Shown here piece by piece: positions 62,462-64,000 of a stretch of DNA of 64,000 bases. Under the pieces are notes generated by a model. The model was not told where the DNA came from, did no database searches, and saw nothing but the letters and a program-made list of their open reading frames with translations. The stretch lies in NCBI RefSeq assembly GCF_023111095.1, contig NZ_JALGYW010000011.1, forward strand, positions 62,001-126,000, read 5' to 3'. This stretch comes from Maribellus sp. YY47 (GTDB lineage: Bacteria; Bacteroidota; Bacteroidia; Bacteroidales; Prolixibacteraceae). How positions within the stretch are numbered: position 1 is the stretch's first letter; the number at the start of each line of letters is the position of its first letter. The translations under genes were made by a program, and so were the position numbers.

Positions 62462-63039
62462 CAAGCCGAATTATTACTTTTTTCACCTTCACCGTAAAGT
62501 GCCTTTACCTTTGTTTTCAATATGTCTCGGGCACGCGCCAGGTTCGATTTTGAAGTGCCCACCGTGATTTTCATTTCGCGGCTGATCTCATCGTGACTCA
62601 TTCCTTCAATCACATATAAATTAAAAACCATACGATAACGCGGCGGCAATTCCCGGATTAAACCAAGAAGTTCCTGTGCCGATATATCGTCCATGATTTC
62701 ATCAGCGTACTGTTGGTTTTCGTAAATTGAAACATCTTCAACCGGATACATGGTTTGCTGTTTTCTGAATTTCTCCAGCGAAACATTTACCATAATCCTC
62801 CTTACCCAGCCTTCAAAAGAACCTTCGTGCCTGAAATTTTTTATACTCGAGAATACCTTAATAAATCCTTCCTGCAAATTATCTTCTGCTTCCGAATTAT
62901 CACGCGAATAACGCAGGCATACTGCAAACATCTTCGATGCAAACATGCGATACAGCTTTTCCTGGGCACGCATTTTGCCCGAGGCACACTCCGCTATTAT
63001 TTGTTTCAGGTCTTCCAAAGTCGTTTGCAAATGTGCCAT
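62461..63039 (-). CDS. ECF-type RNA polymerase sigma factor
   Basis: A 192-residue sigma-70 family protein of the extracytoplasmic-function group. Region 2 (about residues 30-95) has RMFASKMFAVCLRYSRDNSE and EGFIKVFSSIKNFRHEGSFE with GWVRRIMVNVSLE. Region 4 (about 125-180) has LPPRYRMVFNLYVIEGMSHD followed by EISREMKITVGTSKSNLARA. It ends over the start of the anti-sigma/barrel gene, so the two are coupled. The regulon cannot be read here. Confidence 0.93.
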   Translation of the reverse strand: MAHLQTTLEDLKQIIAECASGKMRAQEKLYRMFASKMFAVCLRYSRDNSEAEDNLQEGFIKVFSSIKNFRHEGSFEGWVRRIMVNVSLEKFRKQQTMYPVEDVSIYENQQYADEIMDDISAQELLGLIRELPPRYRMVFNLYVIEGMSHDEISREMKITVGTSKSNLARARDILKTKVKALYGEGEKSNNSA

Positions 63040-63147
63040 AAATGTAAGTAATATTGCCGACTTGTGCCGGGCCTCTACTACCTCGCATTTGCAGATCGGT
63101 TACACGGTTATTACTACTAATTCAACCCATAGATGTACCCGAAAATA

Positions 63148-63275
63148 AAAAGGTTGCGTGGCGGTCAAAAAAAGTAAGTTTTTTACGGATCCATCCGCTC
63201 ACGATCGCCACACACTACTATTCATAACTTCCGTCTTCTGTCTTTCAGAAACTTAAGCAGCGAACGCAACCTTTT
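63148..63275. repeat. Nested inverted repeats upstream of the ECF sigma factor
   Basis: AAAAGGTTGCGT (63148-63159) and ACGCAACCTTTT (63264-63275) pair perfectly over 12 bp. Inside, GTGGCGGTC (63158-63166) matches the complement of GATCGCCAC (63203-63211) at 8 of 9, and CGGAT/ATCCG forms a small hairpin (63186-63197). The gap 63040-63425 has no other gene. It may be a small structured RNA or a control region shared by the divergent genes. Confidence 0.5.
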
Positions 63276-63425
63276 GCCCTCAAAAAACATCTTGGCAATG
63301 TATTTCGATTACAGAATCAGATAAAAATGCCAAACTATTTGCAGGAAAAATCCAACACCCGGAATATGAAGATTAAACAGACTAAAACAATGATTTGATC
63401 GTTTAAGGTAAAAAGTCAGAAAGCC

Positions 63426-64000
63426 ATGAAACAACTCTTTTTTATCTTCATTTTATTTTTAGTTGCATTAACCAGCTGCAACGACGACGACAATACTCTG
63501 CTGATGGCTGAAACAGGAACTGTTCTCGATTATGCCGGAACGGGTGGATGCGGAATTGTGATTGAACTCGATAACGGAACAGTTATTCAACCTCTTTACT
63601 ATCCAGAAGGATTTATTTTTACCGAAGGACAGCGTGTTCTGGTGGAATACACCAAGCTCAAAAAAGTGATGAATGCCTGCGAAGAAGGAACTCCCTGCGA
63701 AATTAGCTACGTAGAAGAATTATCGTGTGCTCCGTATGTCGATCTGTATTTCGAGAATTACGACAGCCTGGCGCGTGATCCGGTTCATATGCACGAGGCG
63801 TACCTCGACGGCGACTGCCTGTATTTTAAGCTTTCGTATGGTGGAGGCTGTCAGGAACACACCATAACTCTGGCCCGTCTGCATTCGGTTAACGACGACG
63901 ATAAAGTACCCGTATTCGAAATCAGACACGATGCCAACGACGATCTTTGCGAGGCTTGGTTTACCCGCGAATTCAGGTTTAACATCAGTGGCTTGCGCGA
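63426..64000 (+). CDS. Lipoprotein, NigD-like (3' end cut by window edge)
   Basis: The ATG at 63426 opens a frame that stays open to the end of the window (at least 191 codons). A lipoprotein signal (FFIFILFLVALTSC, Cys 17) is followed by an acidic spacer NDDDN. The mature part begins TGTVLDYAGTGGCGIVIELD, then GTVIQPLYYPEGFIFTEGQR and VLVEYTKLKKVMNACEEG. The short OB-like start and the later YLDGDCLYFKLSYGGGCQEH recall NigD-like lipoproteins of Bacteroidota, but this is a weak match. Several cysteines (in GGCG, NACEEGTPC, GDC, GGCQ) could form disulfides. Function unknown. Confidence 0.75.
   Translation, partial: MKQLFFIFILFLVALTSCNDDDNTLLMAETGTVLDYAGTGGCGIVIELDNGTVIQPLYYPEGFIFTEGQRVLVEYTKLKKVMNACEEGTPCEISYVEELSCAPYVDLYFENYDSLARDPVHMHEAYLDGDCLYFKLSYGGGCQEHTITLARLHSVNDDDKVPVFEIRHDANDDLCEAWFTREFRFNISGLR

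Overview
The window is a chromosome segment of a Bacteroidota bacterium. The evidence is promoters of the TTG-N17-21-TAnnTTTG type, the Bacteroidota-typical DUF4270 and DUF4290 genes, a type IX secretion (T9SS) type B sorting domain, a second EF-G without a GTPase histidine, and an Asp-type MurA. The gene set would suit a Marinilabiliales/Prolixibacteraceae-like organism, but that rank is a guess. Genes are dense, and both strands are used in blocks.

0-8.4 kb (minus): the str-S10 ribosomal operon, rpsL-rpsG-fusA-rpsJ-rplC-rplD-rplW-rplB-rpsS-rplV-rpsC-rplP-rpmC-rpsQ, with rpsQ cut by the window edge. There is no tuf between fusA and rpsJ. Two Bacteroidota-type promoters lie upstream of rpsL. 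8.8-15.2 kb (minus): a lipoprotein zinc peptidase, then a HlyD adaptor and a C39-peptidase ABC exporter. A four-helix-bundle gene with inverted-repeat flanks sits between adaptor and exporter. 15.4-23.8 kb: small membrane proteins, a LytTR regulator with a degenerate receiver, an outer-membrane protein plus DUF4270 lipoprotein, a Kelch lipoprotein and an OmpR-type two-component pair.

24.3-31.1 kb (plus): a tetrapyrrole operon hemA-hemCD (fused)-hemB-hemL-hemE plus a small four-helix membrane protein. It carries the C5 pathway from glutamyl-tRNA to coproporphyrinogen III. 34.4-40.8 kb (minus): DUF2061, a Met8-like enzyme, cysJ, cysI, an epimerase and cobA, making siroheme and the sulfite reductase that uses it. 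This operon is preceded by what reads as a complete cysteine/methionine leader-peptide attenuator. It has a 22-residue leader ORF, a U-tailed terminator, and an antiterminator segment inside the 3' end of the leader ORF.

31.1-34.35 kb: an AT-rich accessory island between the two tetrapyrrole operons. It holds a DUF262 gene and a HEPN RNase-like gene, copies of a REP-like repeat on both sides, twelve exactly 21-bp tandem units, and a palindrome-rich stretch with no convincing gene. This is the best candidate for a new mobile or defence module.

41.3-64 kb: EF-G2, envelope and membrane proteins, a UvrD-like helicase, DUF4290-murA, a TlpA-like thioredoxin, grpE-dnaJ behind a long inverted repeat, a Crp/Fnr regulator, serA, transketolase, a VOC protein, two tandem secreted paralogues, and an ECF sigma factor coupled to a protein that joins an anti-sigma-like N-terminus to an outer-membrane barrel. 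The window ends inside a lipoprotein gene.

The main observations are the sulfur-operon attenuator, the DUF262-HEPN island with its 21-bp array, the anti-sigma/barrel fusion, and several proteins with changed catalytic residues (EF-G2, MurA, the C39 peptidase, the LytTR receiver). All calls come from reading the sequence; no database search was made.
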